This document shows positions 24,698-33,615 of a stretch of DNA of 64,000 bases, piece by piece (the first letter of the stretch is position 1; each line of letters starts with the position of its first letter). Location: positions 47,605-111,604 of the forward strand of contig JBEEFW010000103.1 of the NCBI GenBank assembly GCA_041166385.1, in the 5' to 3' direction. This stretch comes from DASUCS01 sp041166385 (GTDB lineage Bacteria; Actinomycetota; Acidimicrobiia; Acidimicrobiales; JACDCH01). The notes below the pieces were generated by a model that was not told the origin of the DNA, did no database searches, and was given only the letters and a program-made list of their open reading frames with translations. The position numbers and the translations under genes are program-made.

Positions 24698-25861
24698 CTA
24701 CTCGATCGACGAGGTGAAGAGCACGTCGTAGGCGAGGCCCCACGGCGGCCGCAGGAAGCCCAATGCGCGGACGTCCTCGAACCAGTGCGCAAAGGGTGAT
24801 CGCTGCGAGAAGGTCCCCCCGCCGAGCACGCGGGTGAGACGCGACAGAGTTTGCTCTGCGAGATCCGCGACTGCCTCCTTGGCGCGCAGGGTGGCGTGAA
24901 AGGCCACTCGCGGGTCGCCCGTTTCGATCGAACGCAGCGCGCCTTCGTACGCCTGGACGGCTACCCAGTGGTCTTGCTCCGCTCGTGCCCACTCGACGCG
25001 CTCGAAGGGCCGCAAGCCGTCGGCCCGGTCACGCACCTGGGCGCGTGCGACTGCGATCGCCTCGTCGAGCACGCCGAGGATCACCGCAGTGAACAACGTG
25101 GCCACGAGAGGACCGGCGGCGCGAGTGATCGAGTCGAGTCGCCCGTTCCACGCGAGGCGTACCGAGTCGGCGCGATCAAGGCGCATGGCGTGGCTTTGGG
25201 TAGCCGCCATACCCATGCCGTCCCATTCCGCGATCAGCGTGAGCCCAGCCGTGCCGTCCCACGGGCGGCCTCGGACGTCGAGCACGAAGATCGTCGGGTC
25301 CGACTCGCCCTCGGGGACAGCGGTGGTCATCATGCGATCGGTCATGCCCATGCCGCTGCCGAAGTGCTTGTCACCGGTCACCGCGTACGTCAGGCCCGGA
25401 AGGAGGGCTTCGCTCTCGATCGGCACGGCTGCTGCTCGAGTGCGCGCGATGTCGCCGCCGCTGCCGGGCTCGGAGGTGATCGTTCCCCACTGCTCACCCG
25501 CGACTGCGCTCGCGAACACCGCCCGCCGCTGTTCCTCCCAATCGATCTGCGACGGGTCCGGGCTCGCAAGCCAGAACGCGATGACCGAGGGATGCATTGA
25601 CGACACCAGTGCGACCGAGGGATCGGCCGAACCGAGGCTCCGATAGATCTCGCACGCTGGCCGAGCTGAAGCCTCCATGCGGTTCCAGAACCCACCGCTT
25701 TCAACTGGCGCGATCACACTGAGGAGCCCGGCGTCGCGCAGCTGGTCGAAGTCAGCGATGTCGAGATGGCGCCGCGCCTGCCGTTCGGCTCGATCGGCAC
25801 GCCATTGCGAGGCGACCCGGCCAACCGCCTCGGCGATGTCCGCCACAGTCTCTGGCACCAC
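24698..25861 (-). CDS. Acyl-CoA dehydrogenase-family protein
   Basis: 387 residues from GTG 25861 (25858 is an alternative); upstream in-frame sequence is a shadow of the divergent DinB gene. Family features include LDIADFDQLRDAGLLSVIAP, WGTITSEPGSGGDIARTRA (flavin/substrate loop), YAVTGDKHFGSGMGMTD, and the C-terminal helical FHATLRAKEAVADLAEQTL, VLGGGTFSQRSPFAHWFEDVRALGFLRPP. The last resembles the DszC/HsaA-like branch where a flavin is used for oxygenation or dehydrogenation. The catalytic Glu is not identified with certainty. Confidence 0.86.
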   Translation of the reverse strand: MVPETVADIAEAVGRVASQWRADRAERQARRHLDIADFDQLRDAGLLSVIAPVESGGFWNRMEASARPACEIYRSLGSADPSVALVSSMHPSVIAFWLASPDPSQIDWEEQRRAVFASAVAGEQWGTITSEPGSGGDIARTRAAAVPIESEALLPGLTYAVTGDKHFGSGMGMTDRMMTTAVPEGESDPTIFVLDVRGRPWDGTAGLTLIAEWDGMGMAATQSHAMRLDRADSVRLAWNGRLDSITRAAGPLVATLFTAVILGVLDEAIAVARAQVRDRADGLRPFERVEWARAEQDHWVAVQAYEGALRSIETGDPRVAFHATLRAKEAVADLAEQTLSRLTRVLGGGTFSQRSPFAHWFEDVRALGFLRPPWGLAYDVLFTSSIE

Positions 25862-25930
25862 CGCGAGGCTAGAGCGGCCGGCATCGCTCTGCCGGATCAC
25901 ATCCAAGCGTTCGTTCGGCAGAATGGGCGT

Positions 25931-26440
25931 ATGACTGTGAGCGAGCGCGAGCGAGCCGACCTGCTGGAGACGCTGGCCAAACACCGAGACTTCCTGCGCT
26001 ACACCGTGCGCGATCTGACCGATGCGGAGGCGGCAGTGTCCACGACGGTCAGCGCGCTGTGTCTGGGTGGACTCATCAAGCACGTCGCGTCCGTGGAAGA
26101 GCGTTGGGCCGACTTCATGGTGCGAGGCGCGGACGCGTTCCCGGCCGTCGATGAGACATCGATGGACGCGCACGGCGCATCGTTTCGGATGCTCGACGGC
26201 GAGACGCTGGAGGAGATTCTTGACCGCTACGCCAGCGTGGCGGCGCGTACCGACGAGCTGATCTCGTCGTTGCCGGCCCTTGATGTCACGCAGCCTCTGC
26301 CCGTGGCGCCGTGGTTCGAGCCGGGGGCGACCTGGTCGGCCCGCCGGACCATTCTGCACATCCTGGCCGAGACGGCTCAGCATGCCGGCCACGCCGACAT
26401 CATCCGCGAGGCGCTCGACGGCGCCAGGACGATGGGCTGA
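25931..26440 (+). CDS. DinB-family (DUF664-like) protein
   Basis: 169 residues from ATG 25931. It has the four-helix bundle pattern with metal-site histidines: TVSERERADLLETLAKHRDFL, LGGLIKHVASVEERWADF, WSARRTILHILAETAQHAGHADIIREAL. The trailing HAGHADIIRE is typical of DinB_2/DUF664 proteins, some of which are thiol (mycothiol or bacillithiol) transferases. It ends three bases before the end of the convergent DtxR-family gene. Confidence 0.9.
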   Translation: MTVSERERADLLETLAKHRDFLRYTVRDLTDAEAAVSTTVSALCLGGLIKHVASVEERWADFMVRGADAFPAVDETSMDAHGASFRMLDGETLEEILDRYASVAARTDELISSLPALDVTQPLPVAPWFEPGATWSARRTILHILAETAQHAGHADIIREALDGARTMG

Positions 26441-26443
26441 GGG

Positions 26444-27115
26444 TCAGCCGGACGTGACGAGGATGCGCTTCGACGCGAACGAGCCGATGCCGATGTGACG
26501 GCCGTCGATCTCGACCGTCGTCGTTCCGTCGGGCGACGTGGCCGTGATGGTGCCGTGCCGACCCGGCAAAACGTCGGCCTCCTCGAGGAACTCGAGCAGC
26601 CCAGGGGAGAACTCGAGCTCTTCAGGAATGCGTGACACCGTGAACCCGCTGCCGACACCGAGGTCGACGAGCGGCACCGCCAGAGGGGCCGCGTAGTTGC
26701 TGCCCGGGATCGGATTGCCGTGCGGGCACGTCGTGGGGTTGTCGAGCACACGCATGATCGCCTGCTCGACCTTCTCCGAGATCACGTGCTCCCACTTCCC
26801 GGCCTCCTTGTGGGCTTCGGCCCACGACAGCCCGAGGATGTCGGTGAGGAAGCGCTCGGCCAGGCGATGACGTCGGACGACCCGCTCGGCGAGGCGGAGC
26901 CCGCTGTCGGTGAGCGTGATCGTGCCGCCGCTCAGCTGGACGAGGCCTTCGCCTTCCATCCGCTTGATCATCTCGGAGACGGCCGGCCGTGAGATCTCGA
27001 GACGCTCGGCCACCCGGGCCTGGATGACGTCGACGTCGTCTTCCCGGAGCTCGAAGATGGTCTCGCAGTACTCCTCGAAGGCGGGGTGCCATTCGGGAGA
27101 GACGTACTCGGCCAC
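26444..27115 (-). CDS. DtxR/MntR-family metalloregulator
   Basis: 223 residues. The winged helix contains VAERLEISRPAVSEMIKRMEGEGLV, then the dimerisation/metal domain RRHRLAERFLTDILGLSWAEAHKEA and WEHVISEKVEQAI with TTCPHGNPIPG, and a C-terminal SH3/FeoA-like domain (EELEFSPGLLEFLEEADVLPG). Glu15 and Glu18 align with MntR Asp8 and Glu11, and His83, Glu109 and His110 are kept. The ligand equal to DtxR Cys102/MntR Glu99 is Gly106. It probably represses metal uptake when Mn or Fe is bound. It is divergent from lhr. Confidence 0.92.
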   Translation of the reverse strand: MAEYVSPEWHPAFEEYCETIFELREDDVDVIQARVAERLEISRPAVSEMIKRMEGEGLVQLSGGTITLTDSGLRLAERVVRRHRLAERFLTDILGLSWAEAHKEAGKWEHVISEKVEQAIMRVLDNPTTCPHGNPIPGSNYAAPLAVPLVDLGVGSGFTVSRIPEELEFSPGLLEFLEEADVLPGRHGTITATSPDGTTTVEIDGRHIGIGSFASKRILVTSG

Positions 27116-30100
27116 GGAGGGATTGTATGGCCGGGCTCACTGTCATACCCCGGCCGTAGAGTCATTCGGATAGCACTTGACCGCTTCTCGGCGCCCGTTC
27201 GGGCCTGGTTCGAGTCGAGCTTTCCCGCGCCCACAGACGCCCAGGCGCAGGGCTGGCCGGCCATCGCCGCCGGCGACCACACGTTGATCCTCGCTCCGAC
27301 CGGCTCGGGCAAGACGCTGGCCGCGTTCTTGTGGGGCATCGATCGACTGATGACGGAACCGGAACCCGAGAAGGTGCGCCGCACGCGTCTGCTCTACGTG
27401 TCGCCGCTGCGAGCGCTGGCCGTCGACGTCGAGAAGAACCTGCGGGCTCCGCTGGCCGGTAGCCGTCTGGCGGCGGAGCGCCTCGGGCTCACCGTACACG
27501 AACCCTCGGTGGGGATGCGCACGGGCGACACCCCGTCCGACGAACGTCGCCGTCTCGTGCGCAACCCACCCGATCTGCTGATCACCACCCCCGAGTCGCT
27601 GTACCTCATGCTCACCTCGCAGGCCCGGGAGACATTGCGCAACGTCGATGCCGTGATCATCGACGAGATCCACGCGCTCGCCGCAACGAAACGCGGCGCG
27701 CATCTCTCGCTCACCTTGGAGCGGCTCGAGGCGATCTGCGATCAGTCACCGCAGCGGATCGGCCTCAGCGCGACGCAGCGTCCACTCGACGAGATCGCCC
27801 GCTTCCTCGGCGGCCGGGGTGACGACGGTCAGCCGCGTCCGGTCACGATCGTCGACGCCGGGATGCGCAAGCAGCTCGACGTCGAGGTGATCGTCCCGGT
27901 CGACGACATGGGCGCGCTCGGAGAGATCATCGAAGCGCCCATCAGCGGGCCCGCAGCGGCGGGGCCGGTACGACGTTCGATCTGGCCGGCCATGCATCCG
28001 CGGCTGTTGGAGCTGGTCGAGTCGAATCGCTCGACGCTCATCTTCGTCAACTCCCGCCGGCTCGCTGAACGCTTGGCGACGCGGCTCAACGAGTTGAAGT
28101 TCGAAGGCGAGAACGCCGCCGCCGAGGCGAGCGGGAAGCCGCCACGTGACGCGCCCGCGGAAGACCTCGTGATGGCCCACCACGGTTCGCTGTCCCGCGA
28201 GCGACGACTGCAGATCGAAGACGCACTGAAGTCCGGTCGCTTGCGCGGGCTGGTGTGCACGTCGAGCCTCGAGCTCGGCATCGACATGGGTGCGGTCGAT
28301 CTCGTCGTGCAAGTGGAGTCGCCCCGATCGGTGGCGAGCGGGCTCCAGCGTGTCGGCCGCGCCGGGCACCAGGTGGGCGAGCCGAGTCGCGGCAAGTTGT
28401 TCCCGAAGCACCGCTCCGATCTCGTCGAGGCAACGGTCGTCGTGCAGCGCATGCGCGATGGGCTCATCGAGCACACCCGCTACCCGCGCAACCCGCTCGA
28501 CGTGCTCGCGCAGCAGATCGTCGCCATGTGCGCGCTCGACGAGTGGAAGCTCGACGAGCTGGCCGCGCTGGTGCGCCGGTCGGCCAACTTCGCGGAGCTG
28601 TCCGACGACGTGCTCGCCGCAGTGCTCGATCTGCTGTCGGGTCGCTATCCCAGCGACGAGTTCGCGGAACTGCGGCCGCGCATCGTGTGGGATCGCGTCA
28701 ACGGCATCGTGCGCGGCCGCGCCGGCGCACAGCGATTGGCGGTCACGAGTGGCGGCACGATCCCCGATCGGGGTTTGTTCGGCGTGTTCCTGCCCGACGG
28801 CACCCGCGTCGGCGAGCTCGACGAGGAGATGGTGTACGAGTCGCGTCCGGGTGAGACGTTCCTCCTCGGCGCGTCGACGTGGCGCATCGAAGACATCACC
28901 TATGAGCGCGTGATCGTCACGCCCGCGCCGGGGATGCCGGGCAAGATGCCGTTCTGGCACGGCGACGGCCCCGGCCGGCCGCTCGAGCTCGGACGCGCCG
29001 TCGGTGAGTTCGTGCGCAACGTGCGCGGCTGGGGTCAACCGGCCGCCCAACGCCTGCACGAGGAGTACGGGCTCGACCCGCGGGCCGCGACGAATCTTGT
29101 GCAGTACCTCGACGAGCAGGCCGAGGCCACCGGCGTGGTGCCAGACGACCGCACGATCGTCGTCGAGCGGTTCCGCGACGAGATCGGCGACTGGCGCGTG
29201 TGTGTCCTGTCGCCTTTCGGCGCGCAGGTGCATGCCCCGTGGGCGATGGCGCTCCAGGCCCGACTGTCCGAACGGTGGGGTATCGACGTCGAGCTCCTGT
29301 GGAGCGACGACGGCATCGTGATCCGCCTGCCCGAAGCCATCGACGAGCTCCCGATCGCCGACCTGCTGATCGATCCTGAGGAGATCGACGAGCTCGTCAT
29401 CGCCCAGCTGCCCAACACGGCGATGTTCGCGTCGCGCTTCCGGGAGTGCGCCGCCCGAGCGCTGTTGCTGCCGCGCCGTCGCCCCGACAAGCGCACGCCA
29501 CTGTGGCAGCAACGGCAGAAGGCGGCCGACCTGCTGTCGGTGGCCTGTCATCACCCGACGTTTCCGATCCTGCTCGAAGCCACGCGCGAGTGCATCAACG
29601 ACGTGTTCGACGTGCCCGCGCTGCGCACGGTGCTGGCCGACCTGCGGTCACGGGCGGTTCGGGTCGTTCCGGTCGACACCCAGCGCCCCTCTCCGTTCGC
29701 GCAATCGCTCGTCTTCTCGTGGATTGCGGCCTACATGTACGAGGGCGACTCGCCGATGGCGGAGCGCCGGGCCGCCGCACTGTCGTTGGATCGCGATCTG
29801 CTGCGCGACCTGCTCGGAGCGGAAGAGCTCCGCGATCTTCTCGACCCCGGCGCGCTCGCCGACCTCGAGCTCGAGCTCCAGCATCTGGTCGACGGCCGGC
29901 GGGCACGCGACGCCGACGAGCTCCACGACCTCTTGCGCGTGCTCGGTCCGATGACCACCGTCGATCTCGATGCCCGCTCGACAGCCGATCCTTCACCGTG
30001 GCTCGAGCAGCTCGTGACCGAGCGCCGAGCCATCGCGGTGTCGATCGCCGGTGAGGCGCGCTTCGCCGGCGCCGAGGATGCCGGCCGGCTGCGCGATGCC

Positions 30101-31618
30101 CTCGGTGTCGCGCTGCCGATGGGCTTGCCCGGCGCGTTCACCGAATCGGTCGACGAGCCAATGCTCGACCTGGTCGCCCGATTCGCGCGCACGCACGGTC
30201 CGTTCCTCTCCGCGCATGTCGCCACCCACCTCGGCGTCGGGCTCGACCGAGTCCAGCCGTCGCTCGAGAAGCTCGAGCGCGACGGACGCATCGTGCGGGG
30301 CGAGTTCCGGCCCGATGGCATCGAGCGGGAGTGGTGCGACGACGACGTGCTCCGGCAGCTGCGCCGCCGTTCGCTGGCCGTGTTGCGGCGCGAGGTCGAG
30401 CCGGTCGACGGGCGCGCGCTGGCCCGATTCCTGCCCGCGTGGCAAGGCATCGGCTCGAACCGGCGCGGGGTCGACGGTCTGGTCGACGTGCTCGGTGTCC
30501 TCTCGGGTGCGGCCATCCCGGCGTCGGTGCTCGAAACCGACGTGCTGCCGGCCCGACTCGCCGAGTACCACGCTTCGGATCTCGACCTGTTGTGCACGTC
30601 GGGCGAGGTGGTGTGGGTGGGCGCCGGCGCGATCGGTGCGTCCGACGGTCGTCTTCGGCTCGTGTTCCGCGACCAGGCCCCGCTGCTCGTCCCGCCCGCG
30701 ACCGACCTCGAGCTCGGGCCGGCGCACGAAGCATTGCTGGCGCACCTCGAAGCGCGCGGCGCATCGTTCTGGCCCGAGTTGGTGCAGGCGTTGGCAGCTC
30801 ACGAGTTGCGCTATGACGACGGCGAGGTGCTCGCCGCGCTGTGGGATCTCGTATGGGCGGGGCTCGTCACGAACGACTCGCTGGCGCCGCTGCGCGCGAT
30901 GGTTCATTCGCGTCCGGCGCGTCGAGTGAGCGGACGGCCGCGCCCAGGTCGGCTCGCCCGCCTCGGTCCGCCCGCCGGTTCCGGACGGTGGTCGCTCGTC
31001 GCGCCGTTGCTCGCACCCTCGCCGTCTCCCACCGAGGCGTCGCACGCCCGGGCGTTGCAGTTGCTCGAGCGCTACGGCGTGCTCACGCGCGAGGCCGCGC
31101 TCGGTGAAGGCCTTGAAGGCGGCTTCGCTGGTGTGTACCCCGTGCTCAAGGCGCTCGAGGAGCGAGGGCGCGTGCGTCGGGGCTACTTCGTGGCCGGGTT
31201 GGGCGCCGCGCAGTTCGCGCTACCCGGCGCGGTCGACCGCCTCCGCGGCCATCGCGAGCCGGGCGACAGCGTGCAAGTGCTGGCCGCCACCGATCCGGCG
31301 CAGCCGTATGGAGCGGCACTGCCGTGGCCGGAGTCGGAAGGACGACCCGCACGCGCCGCCGGTGCGCATGTCGTGCTGCTCGACGGCGAGCTCGCGGCAT
31401 ATCTCGAACGCGGCGGCCACAGCCTCACGACGTTCGGCGTCGACGGTTGGGCCACCGCGTTGCACCAACTCGTCGAGCGCGGGCGCTACCGATCGCTGGA
31501 GATCCGCAAGGTCAACGGCGAGCCGGTGCGCGAGGTCGACGCCGCAGCCGAGGAGCTCCGCCAGGCCGGCTTCGTGGACGGGTACAAGGGGCTCGTCTAC
31601 CGCCCGCCCCGCGGCTAG
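27086..31618 (+). CDS. lhr: Lhr-type large ATP-dependent helicase
   Basis: About 1500 residues, the usual size for Lhr, a 3'-to-5' DNA/RNA:DNA helicase of actinobacteria. Motifs: Walker A APTGSGKTLAAF, DEIH box (VIIDEIHALAATKRGAHLSL), SATQRP, motif IV-VI TLIFVNSRRLAERL, CTSSLELGIDMGAVDLVVQV, SGLQRVGRAGHQ, then the Lhr core and long C-terminal region. The only canonical start upstream of the conserved RFSAPVRAWF is GTG 27086, which would overlap the divergent DtxR-family gene by 30 nt and add about 30 atypical residues. The true start may be noncanonical near 27161. nei follows after 21 nt. Confidence 0.93.
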   Translation: MPFGRDVLGHGGIVWPGSLSYPGRRVIRIALDRFSAPVRAWFESSFPAPTDAQAQGWPAIAAGDHTLILAPTGSGKTLAAFLWGIDRLMTEPEPEKVRRTRLLYVSPLRALAVDVEKNLRAPLAGSRLAAERLGLTVHEPSVGMRTGDTPSDERRRLVRNPPDLLITTPESLYLMLTSQARETLRNVDAVIIDEIHALAATKRGAHLSLTLERLEAICDQSPQRIGLSATQRPLDEIARFLGGRGDDGQPRPVTIVDAGMRKQLDVEVIVPVDDMGALGEIIEAPISGPAAAGPVRRSIWPAMHPRLLELVESNRSTLIFVNSRRLAERLATRLNELKFEGENAAAEASGKPPRDAPAEDLVMAHHGSLSRERRLQIEDALKSGRLRGLVCTSSLELGIDMGAVDLVVQVESPRSVASGLQRVGRAGHQVGEPSRGKLFPKHRSDLVEATVVVQRMRDGLIEHTRYPRNPLDVLAQQIVAMCALDEWKLDELAALVRRSANFAELSDDVLAAVLDLLSGRYPSDEFAELRPRIVWDRVNGIVRGRAGAQRLAVTSGGTIPDRGLFGVFLPDGTRVGELDEEMVYESRPGETFLLGASTWRIEDITYERVIVTPAPGMPGKMPFWHGDGPGRPLELGRAVGEFVRNVRGWGQPAAQRLHEEYGLDPRAATNLVQYLDEQAEATGVVPDDRTIVVERFRDEIGDWRVCVLSPFGAQVHAPWAMALQARLSERWGIDVELLWSDDGIVIRLPEAIDELPIADLLIDPEEIDELVIAQLPNTAMFASRFRECAARALLLPRRRPDKRTPLWQQRQKAADLLSVACHHPTFPILLEATRECINDVFDVPALRTVLADLRSRAVRVVPVDTQRPSPFAQSLVFSWIAAYMYEGDSPMAERRAAALSLDRDLLRDLLGAEELRDLLDPGALADLELELQHLVDGRRARDADELHDLLRVLGPMTTVDLDARSTADPSPWLEQLVTERRAIAVSIAGEARFAGAEDAGRLRDALGVALPMGLPGAFTESVDEPMLDLVARFARTHGPFLSAHVATHLGVGLDRVQPSLEKLERDGRIVRGEFRPDGIEREWCDDDVLRQLRRRSLAVLRREVEPVDGRALARFLPAWQGIGSNRRGVDGLVDVLGVLSGAAIPASVLETDVLPARLAEYHASDLDLLCTSGEVVWVGAGAIGASDGRLRLVFRDQAPLLVPPATDLELGPAHEALLAHLEARGASFWPELVQALAAHELRYDDGEVLAALWDLVWAGLVTNDSLAPLRAMVHSRPARRVSGRPRPGRLARLGPPAGSGRWSLVAPLLAPSPSPTEASHARALQLLERYGVLTREAALGEGLEGGFAGVYPVLKALEERGRVRRGYFVAGLGAAQFALPGAVDRLRGHREPGDSVQVLAATDPAQPYGAALPWPESEGRPARAAGAHVVLLDGELAAYLERGGHSLTTFGVDGWATALHQLVERGRYRSLEIRKVNGEPVREVDAAAEELRQAGFVDGYKGLVYRPPRG

Positions 31619-31639
31619 CGCGAGCACCTCGCGACCAGC

Positions 31640-32386
31640 ATGCCCGAGGGCGACACGATCCACCGCACGGCCAACCGGCTGCGGCCGGTGCTCGTCGGCC
31701 GGCCGCTGGTGAAGTTCGACGCGCCCCGCGCCGCCGGCAAGCGTCCGACGCCCGGCACCACGATCGACGCCGTCGAAGCCGTCGGCAAGCACCTCCTGAT
31801 CCGCTTTGCCGGAGGCGTCACGTTACGCACCCACATGCGCATGACCGGTTCGTGGCACCTCTATCGCACCGGCGAGCGGTGGAAGAAGCCCGCGCATCTG
31901 GCGCGCGCCATCGTGGAGGTCGAAGGATGGACGGCTGTGTGCTTCGCCGCGCCGGTCGTCCAGCTCGAGACCAATCCCGGAGCCGACGCCAGTGTCGCCC
32001 ACCTCGGCCCCGACCTGACCAGCGCCACCCTCACCGACGCCGACATCGAGCGCGCGGTCGACCGCATGACGGATGGGGAGATCGGCGTCGTGCTGCTCGA
32101 TCAGCGAGTGGCCAGCGGCATCGGCAACATCTGGAAGAACGAGACGCTGTTCCTGTGTGGCGTCGACCCATTCCGTGCTGCTGCCGAGCTCGATCGCGAC
32201 ACCAAGCGGGCGCTCATCGCCACTGCGTCCAAGCTCTTGCGCGCGAGCGTGCGTGATGCACCGCGTCCCGGCAACGTGTACGGCCGGGCACGGCGCCCAT
32301 GCCGTCGATGCGGCACGCCGATCCGCACGCAACGCCAGGGTGACCAGGCTCGCACGGCGTATTGGTGCCCCACGTGTCAGAAGTAG
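31640..32386 (+). CDS. nei: Endonuclease VIII / Fpg-Nei DNA glycosylase
   Basis: 248 residues. It begins PEGDTIHRTANRLRP: Pro2 is the catalytic N-terminal nucleophile after Met removal and Glu3 its partner, and the DTIH variant marks the Nei branch. Further features are GKHLLIRF, THMRMTGSWHLY, the helix-two-turn-helix VASGIGNIWKNETLFLCGVDP, and a C-terminal zinc finger (CRRCG and CPTCQ). It excises oxidised bases. Adjacency to Lhr is a recurrent actinobacterial arrangement and suggests a joint repair operon. Confidence 0.95.
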   Translation: MPEGDTIHRTANRLRPVLVGRPLVKFDAPRAAGKRPTPGTTIDAVEAVGKHLLIRFAGGVTLRTHMRMTGSWHLYRTGERWKKPAHLARAIVEVEGWTAVCFAAPVVQLETNPGADASVAHLGPDLTSATLTDADIERAVDRMTDGEIGVVLLDQRVASGIGNIWKNETLFLCGVDPFRAAAELDRDTKRALIATASKLLRASVRDAPRPGNVYGRARRPCRRCGTPIRTQRQGDQARTAYWCPTCQK

Positions 32387-33615
32387 TCATCGTCGGCGCC
32401 GGTTTCGGCGGACTCGCCGCCGCGAAGGAACTCGCACGCGCGCCGGTACACGTCACGATCGTCGACCGGCACAACTACCACACGTTCCAGCCGCTCCTCT
32501 ATCAAGTCGCGACCGCGGGGCTCAACGCGGCCGATGTCGCGTACGCCGTGCGCGGCATCTTCCATCGCCAGCCCAACGTGTCGTTCCGTCAGGCCGAGGT
32601 CACTGGCGTCGATTGGAAAGCGAACACCCTGGAGCTCGACGACGGGAGGCTTTCGTTCGATCACCTCATCGTCGCGGCAGGTGCGAGTGCGGCGTACTTC
32701 GGCATCGAGGGCGCCGCCGAGAACGGGTTCCCGCTGTACGCCCTCACCGACGCCATCACGTTGCGCAACCACGTGCTCGAGCGATTCGAAGCGGCCGACG
32801 CGGACCCGTCACTGGTCGACGACGGTGCGCTGTGCTTCGTGGTCGTCGGTGGCGGACCGACGGGCGTCGAGGTCGCGGGCGCGCTCGCCGAGCTGTTCGC
32901 GAAGGTGCTGCGCAAGGACTTCCGCACGCTCGACGTGAGCAAGGCGCGCATCGTGCTCGTCGAGATGGCTGACTCCTTGCTGCAGCCGTTCTCGAACGCA
33001 TCACAACGTCACGCCCGTGAGCGGTTGACCGACATGGGGGTGGACGTCCGCACGGGCGAGGCGGTCACGAAGGTCACGCCGACCCGCGTGAGCCTGAAAT
33101 CCGGCGAAGAGCTCACCGCGCACACGCTCGTATGGGCCGCCGGCGTGCGCGCCAATCCGTTGGCCGACGCACTCGGCGTCGCCACGACGAGGGCCGGACG
33201 AATCGTCGTCGGTCCTGATCTTCGGATTGCCGGACACGACAACGCCTTCGCGATCGGCGACGTTGCTGGCATCAGCAGTCCCGGCGGCGACTTGCTCCCG
33301 ATGGTCGCGCAGGTCGCGATCCAGTCAGGAAAGCACGCAGCCCGCGAGATCGCGCGACCCCGACGTACGCCGTTTCGCTACCGGGATCTCGGAACGATGG
33401 CCACGATCGGCCGGCGCGCCGCAGTGGCCGAGCTGCCGATGCACATCCGCCTGTCGGGCACGCCCGCATGGCTCGCCTGGCTCGGCCTGCACCTCGTGAC
33501 GCTCGTCGGCTTCCGCAACCGGCTGTCGGTTTTCCTCAACTGGGCGTGGAACTACGTGACCTGGGATCGCGGCCCCCGCCTCATCATCGAGCCCGATTCA
33601 CCTTCGAGGGAGTAG
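32374..33615 (+). CDS. ndh: Type II NADH dehydrogenase (NDH-2)
   Basis: About 413 residues from GTG 32374 (TTG 32362 and GTG 32365 also possible), overlapping the nei end. It has FAD-binding EVVIVGAGFGGLAAAKELA, FQPLLYQVATAGL, the NADH-binding VVVGGGPTGVEVAGALAEL, HTLVWAAGVRANPLA, and the FAD/quinone region AFAIGDVAG with MVAQVAIQSGKHAA. The C-terminal LAWLGLHLVTLVGFRNRL forms the membrane-binding helix. It feeds electrons from NADH to quinone without proton pumping. The 3' end overlaps ligB antisense. Confidence 0.95.
   Translation: MSEVVIVGAGFGGLAAAKELARAPVHVTIVDRHNYHTFQPLLYQVATAGLNAADVAYAVRGIFHRQPNVSFRQAEVTGVDWKANTLELDDGRLSFDHLIVAAGASAAYFGIEGAAENGFPLYALTDAITLRNHVLERFEAADADPSLVDDGALCFVVVGGGPTGVEVAGALAELFAKVLRKDFRTLDVSKARIVLVEMADSLLQPFSNASQRHARERLTDMGVDVRTGEAVTKVTPTRVSLKSGEELTAHTLVWAAGVRANPLADALGVATTRAGRIVVGPDLRIAGHDNAFAIGDVAGISSPGGDLLPMVAQVAIQSGKHAAREIARPRRTPFRYRDLGTMATIGRRAAVAELPMHIRLSGTPAWLAWLGLHLVTLVGFRNRLSVFLNWAWNYVTWDRGPRLIIEPDSPSRE

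Noticed and set aside
27746..29554. A 602-codon minus-strand open frame inside the lhr gene
   Set aside because: It lies fully antisense to the conserved helicase core and has Arg/His-rich composition typical of shadow frames in high-GC DNA.
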